From the NCBI RefSeq assembly GCF_028502605.1, contig NC_079234.1:3906001-3970000 (forward strand): a DNA stretch of 64,000 nucleotides. The letters are read 5' to 3'. Origin of the DNA: Trichoderma breve (lineage: Eukaryota; Ascomycota; Sordariomycetes; Hypocreales; Hypocreaceae). Positions 22,921 through 33,117 of this stretch are shown here, one piece after another (within the stretch, counting starts at the first letter, position 1; every line of letters starts with the position of its first letter). Both the position numbers and the translations under genes were made by a program. Below the pieces are notes generated by a model. It saw only the letters and a list, made by a program, of their open reading frames with translations. It did no database searches and was not told the origin of the DNA.

Positions 22921-24551
22921 TTACAACTTCTGGTTGACCATCCAGGTGAGCAGATCAACCTTGGTAACGACAGCAATGGGCTTGGACAGAGAGTGAGAAT
23001 CGCCCTTGCCATCGGTGACAACGGCAGCGCTGTTCCACTCAAAGAACTTGCTGAGGGTGGAAAGGGGCGTCTCCATGGTGATTTCGACAAACTTGCGCTT
23101 GCTGCCCGCCTTGGTTCCGCTGGTCAGCTTGCGGGGGTCGGTGACAATTTCGTCCAGTCGTGCAAAGTCGAACATGACGTCCTTGACAGGAGTCTGAGCT
23201 GTCGCACGGCCGCGGGAGATGTAGCTGAGAAGGTTGCCGAGGGTGACAAGGCCAACCAGCTTGCTGGAGGAGTTGAGGACGGGCAGCTGGTCGAAGCCCT
23301 TGTCTCGCATGGTCTCGATGGCCTCGGAGCACAGGGACGAGTCACCAACGGAAGTGACGGGCTTCAGGCGGAGAGAAGCAATGGTAGCGCCCTTGTAAGG
23401 GTCAGCGGCAGCCTTGACGCCATCCTGGGGCGCCGACTCGGTTCCAGTGGGAGCGAGCAGGTTGTTGGCGGCCAGCCAGTCGTCGTCGGCAAACTTGGAC
23501 AGGTAGCTGCGGATGCTGTCGGGGAGAACAACAACCACGGTGTCGCCCTTCTTGAAACCAAACTCCTTGACGGCCAGCAGCATCGCGGCCATGGCAGAGC
23601 CGGAGCTGCCGCCGACGAGAAGACCCTCCTCGGCAATCAGTCTCCTGGCAAGGTAGAACGACTGCCTGTCGTCGGTCTTGTACCACTTGTCCACGATGTC
23701 ACGGTCCAGAACGTCGGGGATGAAGTCGTAGCCAATACCCTCGACCTTGTATCCCTCGTTCATGTGCTCCTCGTTGAGTGCCTCGGGCAGAGCCAGGATA
23801 CTGCCATGAGGATCAGCAGCGACAATCTTGATGTCCTTGTTGTGCTTCTTCAGTCCCTTCGCAATACCGGTGATGGTACCGCCAGTTCCCGCACCGGCAA
23901 CAACAGCAGTCACCTTGCCACCAGTCTGCTCCCAAATCTCCTCAGCGGTGCCAAACTCGTGGGCGTCAGGGTTGGCCGGGTTGCTGTACTGGTCGAGAAT
24001 GTGGGCGTTGGGCAGCTCCTTCTCGAGGCGGCGGGCAACACCAATGTGAGACTCGGGGCTGTCCCAGGCGGCCTGGGTTGGGGTACGGATGATGGTGGCG
24101 CCGAGAGCTCGCAGGACGGAGACCTTTTCAGCGGACATCTTCTCCGGCAGGGTGATGATGGTCTTGTAGCCCTTGATGGCGCCAACGAGAGCCAGGCCGA
24201 TACCACTAGAAGAAAGAGATGAACGTGTTAGCGAACAAGCCAGTCAGCTTATCTCGGGGCTGCAAAAGGATGGGCCATTCCATACGTGTTTCCGCTGGTG
24301 GGCTCGATCAGAGTGTCGCCGGGCTTGATCCTGCCGCTCTTCTCGGCCTCCTCAATCATCCTCAGGGCGATCCGGTCCTTGACACTGCCGCCGGCGTTGA
24401 ACAGCTCCGTCTTTGCGTAGACTTCGCACTCAATTCCCAGGCTCTGAGGGATCTTGTTGAGCCTGACGAGGGGCGTGTTGCCGATGAGGTCGGCGGCCGA
24501 GAGGACGGTAGGGGCATTGCGCCTAACCTGGGGGATTTGGGAATCGGCCAT
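22921..24551 (-). CDS. CYS4: Cystathionine beta-synthase
   Basis: PLP enzyme of transsulfuration that condenses homocysteine with serine to cystathionine in the cytosol. Exons 24551-24286 and 24205-22921 flank an 80-nt intron and give 516 residues, near the yeast length. PLP lysine is K58 in GGSVKDRI; the substrate loop is EPTSGNTGIG, completed across the intron. The phosphate-binding glycines are in [10 protein letters not shown], and [10 protein letters not shown] lies near the end of the catalytic domain. Two CBS motifs follow (about 385-515), with [11 protein letters not shown] and a second repeat ending [15 protein letters not shown]. There is no N-terminal heme-binding Cys-X-His segment, as in yeast and unlike the human enzyme, so regulation by heme is not expected. 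In fungi this gene links methionine and cysteine pools. The family is certain. Confidence 0.95.
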
Positions 24552-26253
24552 GGCTGGGGAAGCAGATGCTGGTGAAAATGTGAGATATTAGGAGATGCTT
24601 CAGAGTATAAGGCGGATGATAAGAAGAAAGTCGAGGATGAAGCAGCGGTTTGAATGCAGGTGGAACAAAAAGGGGAGAAGCCAGGCGTCCAGCTTTTTAT
24701 TTTGCAGCTCCAAGGATTCTTTTCCCGTCTGCCGGCGATATGCGCTGCCACTTGGAGGGGTCTTTTTTTTCTAGTCAGTCCATAAAGCTTAATTGGGCGG
24801 TGGCGGGGTTTTGTTTTTCGCAAAAACGAGTTAATCCGGAGCTTGTGTTCGCTGCAAAACCTCCGTCGGTGGTTAAGAGACTTGGACAACAGCTGCGTTT
24901 ACACGTGAATTCTAAGTACTTGAATAAGAAACAAAACGATTACAAGTCCGATCTCATGGATTCGCTATAAACTCCGTATCATCAAAGCTTTTAATCTGTG
25001 ACTTTGCACCGCATGTTGAGCGCATCTCAACTCAACTCAGCTTAGTCCTAATTCATGTTATTATTAGGTCACAGGAAATGTCTATGGTGTGATTCCGAAT
25101 ACCGATTCGAGGCTGACATAATACACCGACAGATGTCTGAACAGTACTTGCGGCTCGTACCTTTTTTTTTCGCATTCCGTTCTAGGGTAGCATGTCCCAG
25201 AGAGGCAACAAGACAATACCAATACTTGGATCATCTTGATCATGAAGAATGCACCACAATGGTATAGTTATAGAATTTCTACTCATTATGCATATATGTA
25301 TTTCGTGTCAGCTCATCTTAGAACTCTTCTCTTCTACTATGGCTCATAGGATAGAGTATAAATATGAGTAGAAAATGCAGGGACACAGAGTCGTATCGGA
25401 GCTACTAATACATGGCGGATGCAACATGAACCACTGGAGTGCAGCTTCATTCCGACCAGCGGTTGGTCAATCCGACATGCCAAGCTCCGTATCAAGGTAC
25501 TTTTGATTCATCTTGTAATACATTCACGATGCTTCTCCAACTTTGCCCCTCAACTACATGTACTCGTAACTTGTTCGCTCCGCATGTTCCGGCTACTGTA
25601 TATACGCATGTCTTGGCCAACCTCGTAAATTCCTCGCACAACCAATCGAGGTCACATGGTTAGCAACCCTTCGTCTGCATGCTCTTTCAGAAGTTCTCAC
25701 AGCGTGCCATTGCCCAGCCGCGCCGTCCATCTTGGAAGTTGGCCCGCCGTGATTCTGCACTCGATACACCGTGATTCTCTTGTCGGACAAGATCAAAAGT
25801 CCTTGCGGGCGCCAATCGGCTCAGTGTCTCGTTGCGCCAACCGGCTCCGCTGAGGCGTGAGTGTCATCGAGACCTGCCCGTTCCGCTGCCAAGACGATAA
25901 GGTGTCGAGATTGCCTCTTGCAGCTTCCGGTTGAGGAATCGGGCTCAACAAGCTTAACTTGGGAAATGCCAGGGCTTTATTGCGAATAGAGTCTTGGCTG
26001 GCAGGGGGTGGCGATTAGCCGGTAGTCAGACCCGGAGCAACTGCCTCTATTGAAGCTGCCTCTCTATTTCTCCAAATAGTTGGACGTGAATTGATTGATA
26101 GATAAAAGGTTGAGTGGTGCCTCGAACAATTCTATTCTATGTTTCTTCGTTTCACTGGCATGTGAATAGTAAGAGTGGTGATCTACTATTAGTATTACCA
26201 TTACTACACTATTGCATATATACAATTCACATTACAGAGACTCTGCTCGCATC
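24552..26253. other. Intergenic region upstream of M28 aminopeptidase
   Basis: 1.7 kb with the promoter of the cystathionine beta-synthase gene at one end and of the aminopeptidase at the other. The middle is AT-rich with only short open frames. catatatac at about 26214 may be a TATA element for the aminopeptidase. Confidence 0.55.
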
Positions 26254-27973
26254 ATGAGGTTCTGGAATAACCTGGCCTGCACCGGCCTTCTTGCTACGGC
26301 TGCTGTCGCCACAGACCTGCTTACACCGGACGCCGTCGAGAGAGATATTGAAGAAAAAAAGTAACCATTTGCCGTACCTATGATGCATTTCATCTACTGA
26401 CCCAAATCCTCACAGTCTCCAAAATGTTCTCTGGAACCTGAACCACATCGCAAACGACAACGGCGGCAACCGAGCCTTTGGCCTCCCCGGCTACAACGCT
26501 TCTATTGACTTCATTCTTGAACGTGTACAGACACGCTTTGGCAATGAGTTCGACACCTACGTCCAGCCATTCACTCACTTGTTTGAGAGCACCAGAAGTA
26601 TCTCTGTCAAGGGACCCCAAGGTGAAGACGTATATGTCATTACTCTTCAATACAATACCGCCACCCCTCTTCCTGGCGGCATCACAGCCGAGCTCATCGA
26701 CACACCGGTTGACGATGTGAGGGGATCTGCGTGTTTCGCGGACCAGTGGGAAGGAATTGACGCAACGGGAAAGATTGCTTTGGTGAGGCGAGGCATCTGT
26801 GCCATTGCAGACAAGCTCAAGCTGGCCAAGGCGCATGGTGCGCTGGCAGTCATCTTGTACAACAACCTCCCGGGCAAGCCCATTGGATCGGCTACCTTGA
26901 GTGCTGACAACATCGGATTGCTGGTTCCTGTGGGTGTCATTACTCAGGAAGAGGGCACTGCATGGAAAGCTCGTCTTGCAGCAGGCGAGACTCTAACCGC
27001 CACTCTCGTCGTGGATTCCGTGAATGAAAACAGAGAGAGCTGGAACATCATTTCGGAGACCAAGGAGGGTGACCCAAATAACGTGATTTTGCTTGGTGCT
27101 CATCTGGATTCCGTCCAAGCCGGTGCTGGTACGTATATACACCTACTCTTTTGCCTGAATAACGTTACACGGCGTTAGACTAATACATGATGTGAAATGT
27201 AGGTGTGAACGACGATGGCAGCGGAACTGCTGGTCTTCTTGAGCTTGCTACTTCTTTCCGGAAATACAAGGGCTTCAAAAACAAAGTCCGGTTTGCCTGG
27301 TGGGGTGCTGAAGAGTAAGCCTTTTCTACTTCCTATATGTCCATGGAATCCATTGGCTAATCAAGATGCATAACAGGAGTGGCCTGATTGGTTCCCTGTA
27401 CTATGGCCAACATCTGTCTGAAGAGGAGGCAGATCGCATCCGATTCTACTTCAACTATGACATGATTGGTTCCAAGCAGCCCATCTACGCTGTGTATGCT
27501 GATACCGATGCCCACAAGACTGGAGGCTCCATCCTCTTTGACTATCTCCAATCCAAGGGCAAGCCCGTCGAATATGGGTGAGTACTCCTATTCTTCGTTA
27601 CAAGGGGATTAAAAACTAACGTCTTCAAAGCGGATTCGGTTCATCTTCTGACTATGTTGCCTTCCTGGAGCTTGGTATCCCCTCTTCTGGTCTCTTCACC
27701 GGCGCCGGTGCTCCAGAAGATGCGTGTTACCACCAGGCCTGCGATAACTTGGACAACATCAACTGGGAGGCCATCACAGTGAACACCAAGGCTGCCGGTC
27801 GTGCAGCGGCACAGCTTGCATTGAGCTTGGACGGCATCCCTCCTCGAGAAAAGTCTAGCCTCAACCCAAGCAGCAGACGGGCTATCCAGAGACAGCTAAA
27901 CCGGGCTGCACAGATTACAAAGGTGATTGACAAGTCTCACAAATGCGGAGGCTTGGGCGACAACACAATTTAA
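26254..27973 (+). CDS. Secreted M28 zinc aminopeptidase with PA domain
   Basis: Extracellular exopeptidase releasing N-terminal residues, similar to fungal leucine aminopeptidases and the bacterial leupeptin-inactivating enzyme family. Exons 26254-26360, 26416-27128, 27203-27314, 27377-27577 and 27631-27973 give 491 residues. A signal peptide (about 1-19, ending AVA) precedes a propeptide-like region. The PA domain (about 130-245; ACFADQWEGIDATGKIALV and CAIADKLKLAKAHGALAVI) follows. The catalytic domain shows the five M28 zinc-site motifs in order: GAHLDSV, GVNDDGSGT, AEES (the Glu pair split by intron 3), YDMIGS and YHQACDN. The C-terminal tail is basic (RRAIQRQLNRAAQ). The conserved DN after the last ligand is intact, so the enzyme should be active. 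It probably feeds on environmental protein. Substrate preference cannot be read from the sequence. Confidence 0.9.
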
Positions 27974-28338
27974 AGCAAGAGTTTGGGTGTCAAATTGAAC
28001 ACATCATAAAATTAGTCATTACTCATTAAAAAAATATCGCTATGATCATGGTTCACCATGCTTTCCGATGCTAGATGTCGTGCGTCAATCCCTGACACCA
28101 TCACCTTTTGATGATGGCCCTCAACACTTATTACTTCCCCCCCATCATAGTGATTTAGTCTGCTTAGTTTAATTTGAGGCATGAATGAGAGAGAAGCTCT
28201 TTGTGGCTTTTGACGTAGGACAAGTCCATCGATACTATGCAAGCCATGCGCCATGGCCGATCTCTGTCAGTCCTTCGATTTCAGTACTGTGACTTTCATT
28301 ATTCATCTTCCCCTTCATTGCCCCGTAACAGACAATTT
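27974..28338. other. Convergent intergenic region
   Basis: 365 bp between the aminopeptidase (+) and the single-pass membrane protein (-) stop codons; no gene seen. Confidence 0.6.
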
Positions 28339-28914
28339 TCATGATGATCGCCAAACTTGGGGATTTCGAGGGTTTGATATTGGGATCGCGCGGTATGTAG
28401 GGAACTTGGGGCCTCCCGGAATCCTCTCAGTCACGACCGCAGCTGCAGGCTCCTGAACCTCAACTTTGACGCTGGCCCTCCTTGAGGATGATGACTTCTT
28501 CCGCGAGGGCACGTAGTATATGTCCTCTTCCGTGTACTGGTATATACCGCGAGTGGTACGAGAGGAGCTGCTTCTTCTCTTCCTCTTAGTCTTCTTCGTC
28601 TCCTCCTCATATGTGATGGGCATTCTTCGGCGCCCGACATAGCAGAAGCCGACGATGAGGAGCAAGACGACGACGCCGACTACGGAGCCGAGGATGGCGC
28701 CGATTTGCCCACCCGAGAGGCCATGGTGGTGGGTGACCAGAGGCACGACAGCGATTGTCTCTGTGGCAACTGGCTCGATGGTGCCGAGGGTGATGGTTGT
28801 GACGATGGTGGTGGATGCGCGGACGACGGTTTGTGTAAGGATGCGAAAGTCGATTTGGCGGTTCTGGAGGGAGGGGGCTTCGGTGGGAGCTGGAGGAGCT
28901 GGGGGGAGAAGCAT
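28339..28914 (-). CDS. Single-pass membrane protein of unknown function
   Basis: An uninterrupted frame of 191 codons from an ATG at 28914. There is a short Pro-rich start, about 60 Thr/Val-rich residues that are probably extracellular and O-glycosylated (TIVTTITLGTIEPVATET), a HHHGLSGGQIGAILG step, then one strong membrane segment (VVGVVVLLLIVGFCYVG). The cytosolic tail is very basic and Ser-rich (KKTKRKRRSSSS, RKKSSSSRR) with tyrosines in GIYQYTEEDIYYVP and a short C-terminal block PGGPKFPTYRAIPI. There is no clear cleavable signal peptide, so the membrane segment would act as anchor (type III topology). This plan occurs in many fungal proteins of unknown function with a Ser/Thr ectodomain. 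I do not recognise a named family. Confidence 0.65.
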   Translation of the reverse strand: MLLPPAPPAPTEAPSLQNRQIDFRILTQTVVRASTTIVTTITLGTIEPVATETIAVVPLVTHHHGLSGGQIGAILGSVVGVVVLLLIVGFCYVGRRRMPITYEEETKKTKRKRRSSSSRTTRGIYQYTEEDIYYVPSRKKSSSSRRASVKVEVQEPAAAVVTERIPGGPKFPTYRAIPISNPRNPQVWRSS

Positions 28915-30978
28915 TTTTATTGAAACAGTGAATATTTGGCGAGGAATGTGTTTGATGTAGGAGTGGTGTGGTTTTTGGGGGTATATGGAATGAAAGAGTG
29001 AAGAATGAGACAACACCACTTGACGTGTAAATTGAACAAAGAGAGAGAGAAGACAAAGAACGACGGCAGAGAGAATGATGAGGACGGTCCACGCTTTTTA
29101 TGAATGAATCCTTTGTTCAATACGGCCCTTTGATCTCATTCCTTTAGTAGATTAGATTAATTACAGGTGACTTCTTTGAATGCTCCCACGCACACGCCCC
29201 CCTTCTTTGGACGGCATCTGCGAGCTCTCACGCGTGTTGCGTGTAAGTATTGTACTGTAGCTCGTAATAGCTCCTTGCACCACACCTTGTGCACTTGAAC
29301 AAAGGGGAAAAAACGAAGAAACAAGATATTACCATTTATTCAAAGGAGGATTCCACCCATCTCTACACTAACAAGTGTAAGATGTAAGAAGTCATATGAT
29401 GTGTCCATGAGGTCTAGCTAGCGCGCACCCACCATGTCTGGCTGGCGTGTACCTATTTTTTTTTTCTTTCTCTCTCTCTCGCGATGCGACGCGTTGCACT
29501 TCTAAGTGGGAATTTTTGGGGGGCCTTGCTCACGTCTTTTTCCTTTGATGATGGCAGATTTGCGTGCGTGTGGGTGGCACCAGGTGTTTGCCGTATGCAT
29601 GTGCTATGATGGCTGCTGGTAGGGGTTCGTTGAGGGTGTCTGGGCAAGGATTGCTGTTGGCTGGGAGGGGAAAGCTAGCAGGGGGTTTGGGTGGGCATGT
29701 GGTTGATGCCGTCTGCCTGGTTTGACGGATGGGCTTGAAAGGGATCTGAAGTTGATCGTGAAGGTGGGAGACGGTATTTGTTGAGACATGATTCATGATT
29801 TTGCGTGATGGTGATGTTGAAGGGGCGGCCGGTTCCTGGCTGTGTCTTTCTTGCGCAGGTATGATTTGTATAGACAAAGATAATGCGCGCCCAAGACAAG
29901 AAACGGACCGTAAAACGGCTCGTAAAAGTGATGCACCCAGAGTCGAACACGGCTAGAAGAGATGATTTGCTGTCATGTCGTCTCCACCAAAGCGAAGCGA
30001 ATACCCGTCTGTTTCAAGCTTCAGTATTGAACCGAGAGTTACCTGGTATGAGGAATCACATCTCTCGCCGGAGCCGGGATCTGCATGCATATTGCGTGTT
30101 CTTACTTGTAATCATCATCAAACGTGTCGAATATAACATGTTACCACCAAGACATGCACGAAACCAGGTTCTCAGCTGGTCCCATGTGGATGCCGACGCC
30201 AGAACAGCCAGTAACTGATTGCATCCCGAACCCTGTCTGCAGCCTTGACTCACCTCGCTTCACTGCCTTCCAACTACGGATTTGGTCATGATGTAGATTC
30301 ACAGGATGCAGCATCTACACCGCTCCTGTTGGCATCACGCCGGGCTGCCATGTTGGCAGTGAGAGGCGCCGACAGGGAAGATGCGGATGGCTGCATGTGC
30401 ATTTCGAGATGTGATGAGCGGAACAGCCACGCCCCTCAACATGTTACGATTCACCGTGTGATGATGGATAATTTGGCTTCTTATGAATATTTCTCATATT
30501 GCTCTATACTAAGTACTGGCAATACACAACAGACATGACCGTTCACCAATCTGTGGTCTCGTTGCTGCCTATACATTTATCGACACTGAAAACAACGCAT
30601 ACACACACCAAACCAACCTGATATTAATGCAACCCAAATGCCACAAAGACCTTTTTTGAGTATATGAAATAAACTATGAGAGTACGACAGCCGTCTCAAG
30701 TATGACACAAGAAGAACCGCACGCCAAACCAAAAGCAAATATGAATGGCTGACTATATCGGCACATCCTCCTGCTAGCAGATCTATCCGGGGCCGGACTA
30801 AATCTACTGGAGGGCCAAAGTGACTAAAGGTCCGAGAATCCTTGAGATCCTTCTCTTATAGAGGTCAGCTTCCTGTGTCAATATATCATGAAAAGAGAAG
30901 AGCATGATGATGTACTTACCAGTCGGAGCCAGCTCATGCTTTCATGCTGATGCATTGCACATACCATTCCCCATCAAT
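28915..30978. other. Long intergenic region, start of gene-poor segment
   Basis: 2.06 kb without a supported gene. It includes the upstream region of the membrane protein and the 3' flank of the chitin-synthase-like gene. Poly-T and CT runs lie at 29456-29480. Open frames on the minus strand around 29450-29950 are Pro/Thr-rich and look like chance frames. Confidence 0.5.
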
Positions 30979-33117
30979 TCAAACAGCGTCTCTAACCCCA
31001 CCCGCTCCCTTCTCAGCGGCGTCCTCATCGCTTTGAATCACTTCTCTGGTCTTTCCCCACTTGAAATCATCCGAGTTGAAGAGAGAGTAACCCATGATGA
31101 TGATATTTGCGAAAGGCGAGACTAGGAGATGGAGGAAGTAACCAACAAAATACTGGCCACGTTCCGTCCAATTTCGGGGAAGCCAGAAGCCAACGCAGAA
31201 CGAGTAGACCTACGAAGGAAGAGAGACAATGTTAGTCGCATGCTGATCTGAAAAGAAAGTCGTGGTACTTACGTAACGAGAAGCCAAAACAGAGAGGAGG
31301 CCGAGAAAGACAGGGTTACGCAATAGCACACGGCCGTCCGTGATGAGCAGCTTAATGAGCTCAGCGACGGCGAACACGATGAAAGGCGTAATGGCCCATG
31401 TCATTACGGCTACGAAGCTTTGTATCCTCTCTGGGAAGATAATACCCTTCCTGAACAGCATGACAAACTCATTTGAGATGCTACCAAGGGCCCAGCGCTT
31501 GCGCTGTGACAGGAACACCTTGAGGTTGGTCGGCACAATGGTGAATGCCTTGGCACGTAGGGCCTGGGCAGTCCGCTTCTTGGGGAAAAGGCTGAAGATG
31601 ATGGCCGCATGGATACTATCCTCGGAATAGTTGCCCAGGATGTGCAACGTCATTGTGTCGTTGGGCTTGGGACAGTATCCAAAGCGCTCACGAAGAACCT
31701 CGTCGCCAAACGTCGACTCATCAACGCGGATCAGCTGACAGCAGCCGGGCAAGCAGTTGACCTTGCCCGTGATGCGAGACTGGAACATGCGTCGCAGGCC
31801 TTGGGTCTGCGAGTACTCGACCGACTGATAGAGAGCCCATGGATTGAATGGCTTGCCATCAAAGTCGACGCAGACGTGACCGCAAACACCAACCAGTCTG
31901 TCGTTCGAACGGATCTCGCGGAGCATCTCAATGATGCAGAACTCATCAAAGACGGTGTCGGCATCCATGCCAACGAGGTAGTCGACCGTGTCCATGCCAT
32001 GCTGAACGAAAATAGTGCCAATGTAATCGTACAGAGTCTTGTTGAACATGGTCACCATGTTCGCAGAGCGCCTCTTGAAGTGATACAAGAACGAACGGAC
32101 GAAGCACAAGCTGTCACGTTTGCCCTGGTTGTAGCTCTTGCCAACAAAGACATACGGCAGACCCTTGTAGTAGCCATATTGGACATTGACCGGCATGAAA
32201 AGACCATCTCGGGCACGGTAACCATTGTCAAAGCGGCGGAACTGACCTTCACCCAGAATGTCCTCGAGCAGGTACTCCTGCGTGGTTTTCTCCATGCCTG
32301 GGCCACGAGCATTACCGTCAACGATGATGAAGATGATCTTGGGGTGGTTATCAATCTCCTTTTGGTCCACGAGAGAGTCAAGGGACCGGGTCAACTCATC
32401 GCGGGTTTCATTGTAGCAGGGCAGCAGCAGCACCAGCCTCTCGGGATCAGGGGGGGTACGTTCTTTTCTAGCAAACCAACAAGGCAGACAGCGCCTCAAG
32501 ATGGTATTCGTGATGATGCAAATCATCATAAGGGCTTGAAGTGTGGTGTTTGAGCTAAGAAGAACGAGGAAGAGGTAGTACAGTTGGTGGACTGTCACGG
32601 CGGCATAGATCAGCCCGCCGTTGATGATAACCAAACCCAGAATGAGACACCATTTTTGAGTCCGGAGCAGATGTTTGGAGACTTTCTGGAGCTCTTCCTC
32701 CGAGTCCCACCGCAACTTTGCCTCTTCTTGGGTGATAGAGGATGAAAAGGAAAGGTCGGAGTCGAATGAGTTCAATGAAACACGATTTTCATCGAGTTCA
32801 TTTGGGGGAAATGCATTGTTGACGATGGCGTTGCGGGAGACTGACTGTAGTTTTGTGTTAGCATGGGAACCATGTAGCCGAAGAAGACAAGCCATGTCTT
32901 GTTTGCCAAGTCTGCTTACAGATTCTCGAGAGCTTTCTTCAGTCGATGTGGCGACAGTGACATGATTTGAGACGTTGAACATGGACACCGGCGGCTTCCT
33001 GGGCATCTCCCCCCGCGGAAGCCGTTCAGGGGAAATGTCCCCTGTATCCACAGTCTCCGTGGAAGGAGACTCGGAGTTCATGATGAGTGACGGTATCGGA
33101 TCGGATGTGTCAGACAT
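30979..33117 (-). CDS. Chitin-synthase-like processive GT2 glycosyltransferase
   Basis: Plasma-membrane beta-glycosyltransferase that would polymerise UDP-GlcNAc, or a mixed sugar-nucleotide pair, and extrude the chain. Minus-strand exons 33117-32920, 32844-31273 and 31209-30979 give 666 residues. The first intron (75 nt, GTAAGC, GCTAAC, CTACAG) is in frame and free of stops, so an unspliced product is also readable. After a roughly 120-residue soluble N-terminus come two membrane segments, then the catalytic domain: LLLPCYNE, VDGNARG (about 242), GMDADTVFD (about 360), CLPGCCQLIR, NYSEDSIHA where ED replaces the usual EDR, and QRKRWALGS (about 513-517, the chitin-synthase QRRRW site). Several membrane segments and DDFKWGKTR close the protein. 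It lacks the myosin, cytochrome-b5-like and large N-terminal domains of other chitin synthase divisions and is short. The polymer could be chitin or a hyaluronan-like chain. Confidence 0.85.
32845..32919 (-). other. In-frame 75-nt intron in the chitin-synthase-like gene
   Basis: The segment begins GTAAGC, has GCTAAC 16 nt before the end and ends CTACAG. Its length is a multiple of three and it has no stop codon, so retention would add 25 residues to the cytosolic N-terminus without a frameshift. The splice signals are canonical, so I treat it as an intron. Confidence 0.75.

Noticed and set aside
22993..24222. 409-codon open frame antisense to cystathionine beta-synthase
   Set aside because: It mirrors a highly conserved, codon-biased exon and shows low-complexity Gly/Val/Asp-rich sequence with no domain.
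29920..30010. tRNA-like T-loop (gttcgactc on the minus strand)
   Set aside because: The flanking bases do not form a T stem or an acceptor stem, and no A box is found.
31609..32553. 314-codon open frame antisense to the chitin-synthase-like gene
   Set aside because: The minus strand carries all catalytic GT2 motifs; the + frame has no recognisable motif.
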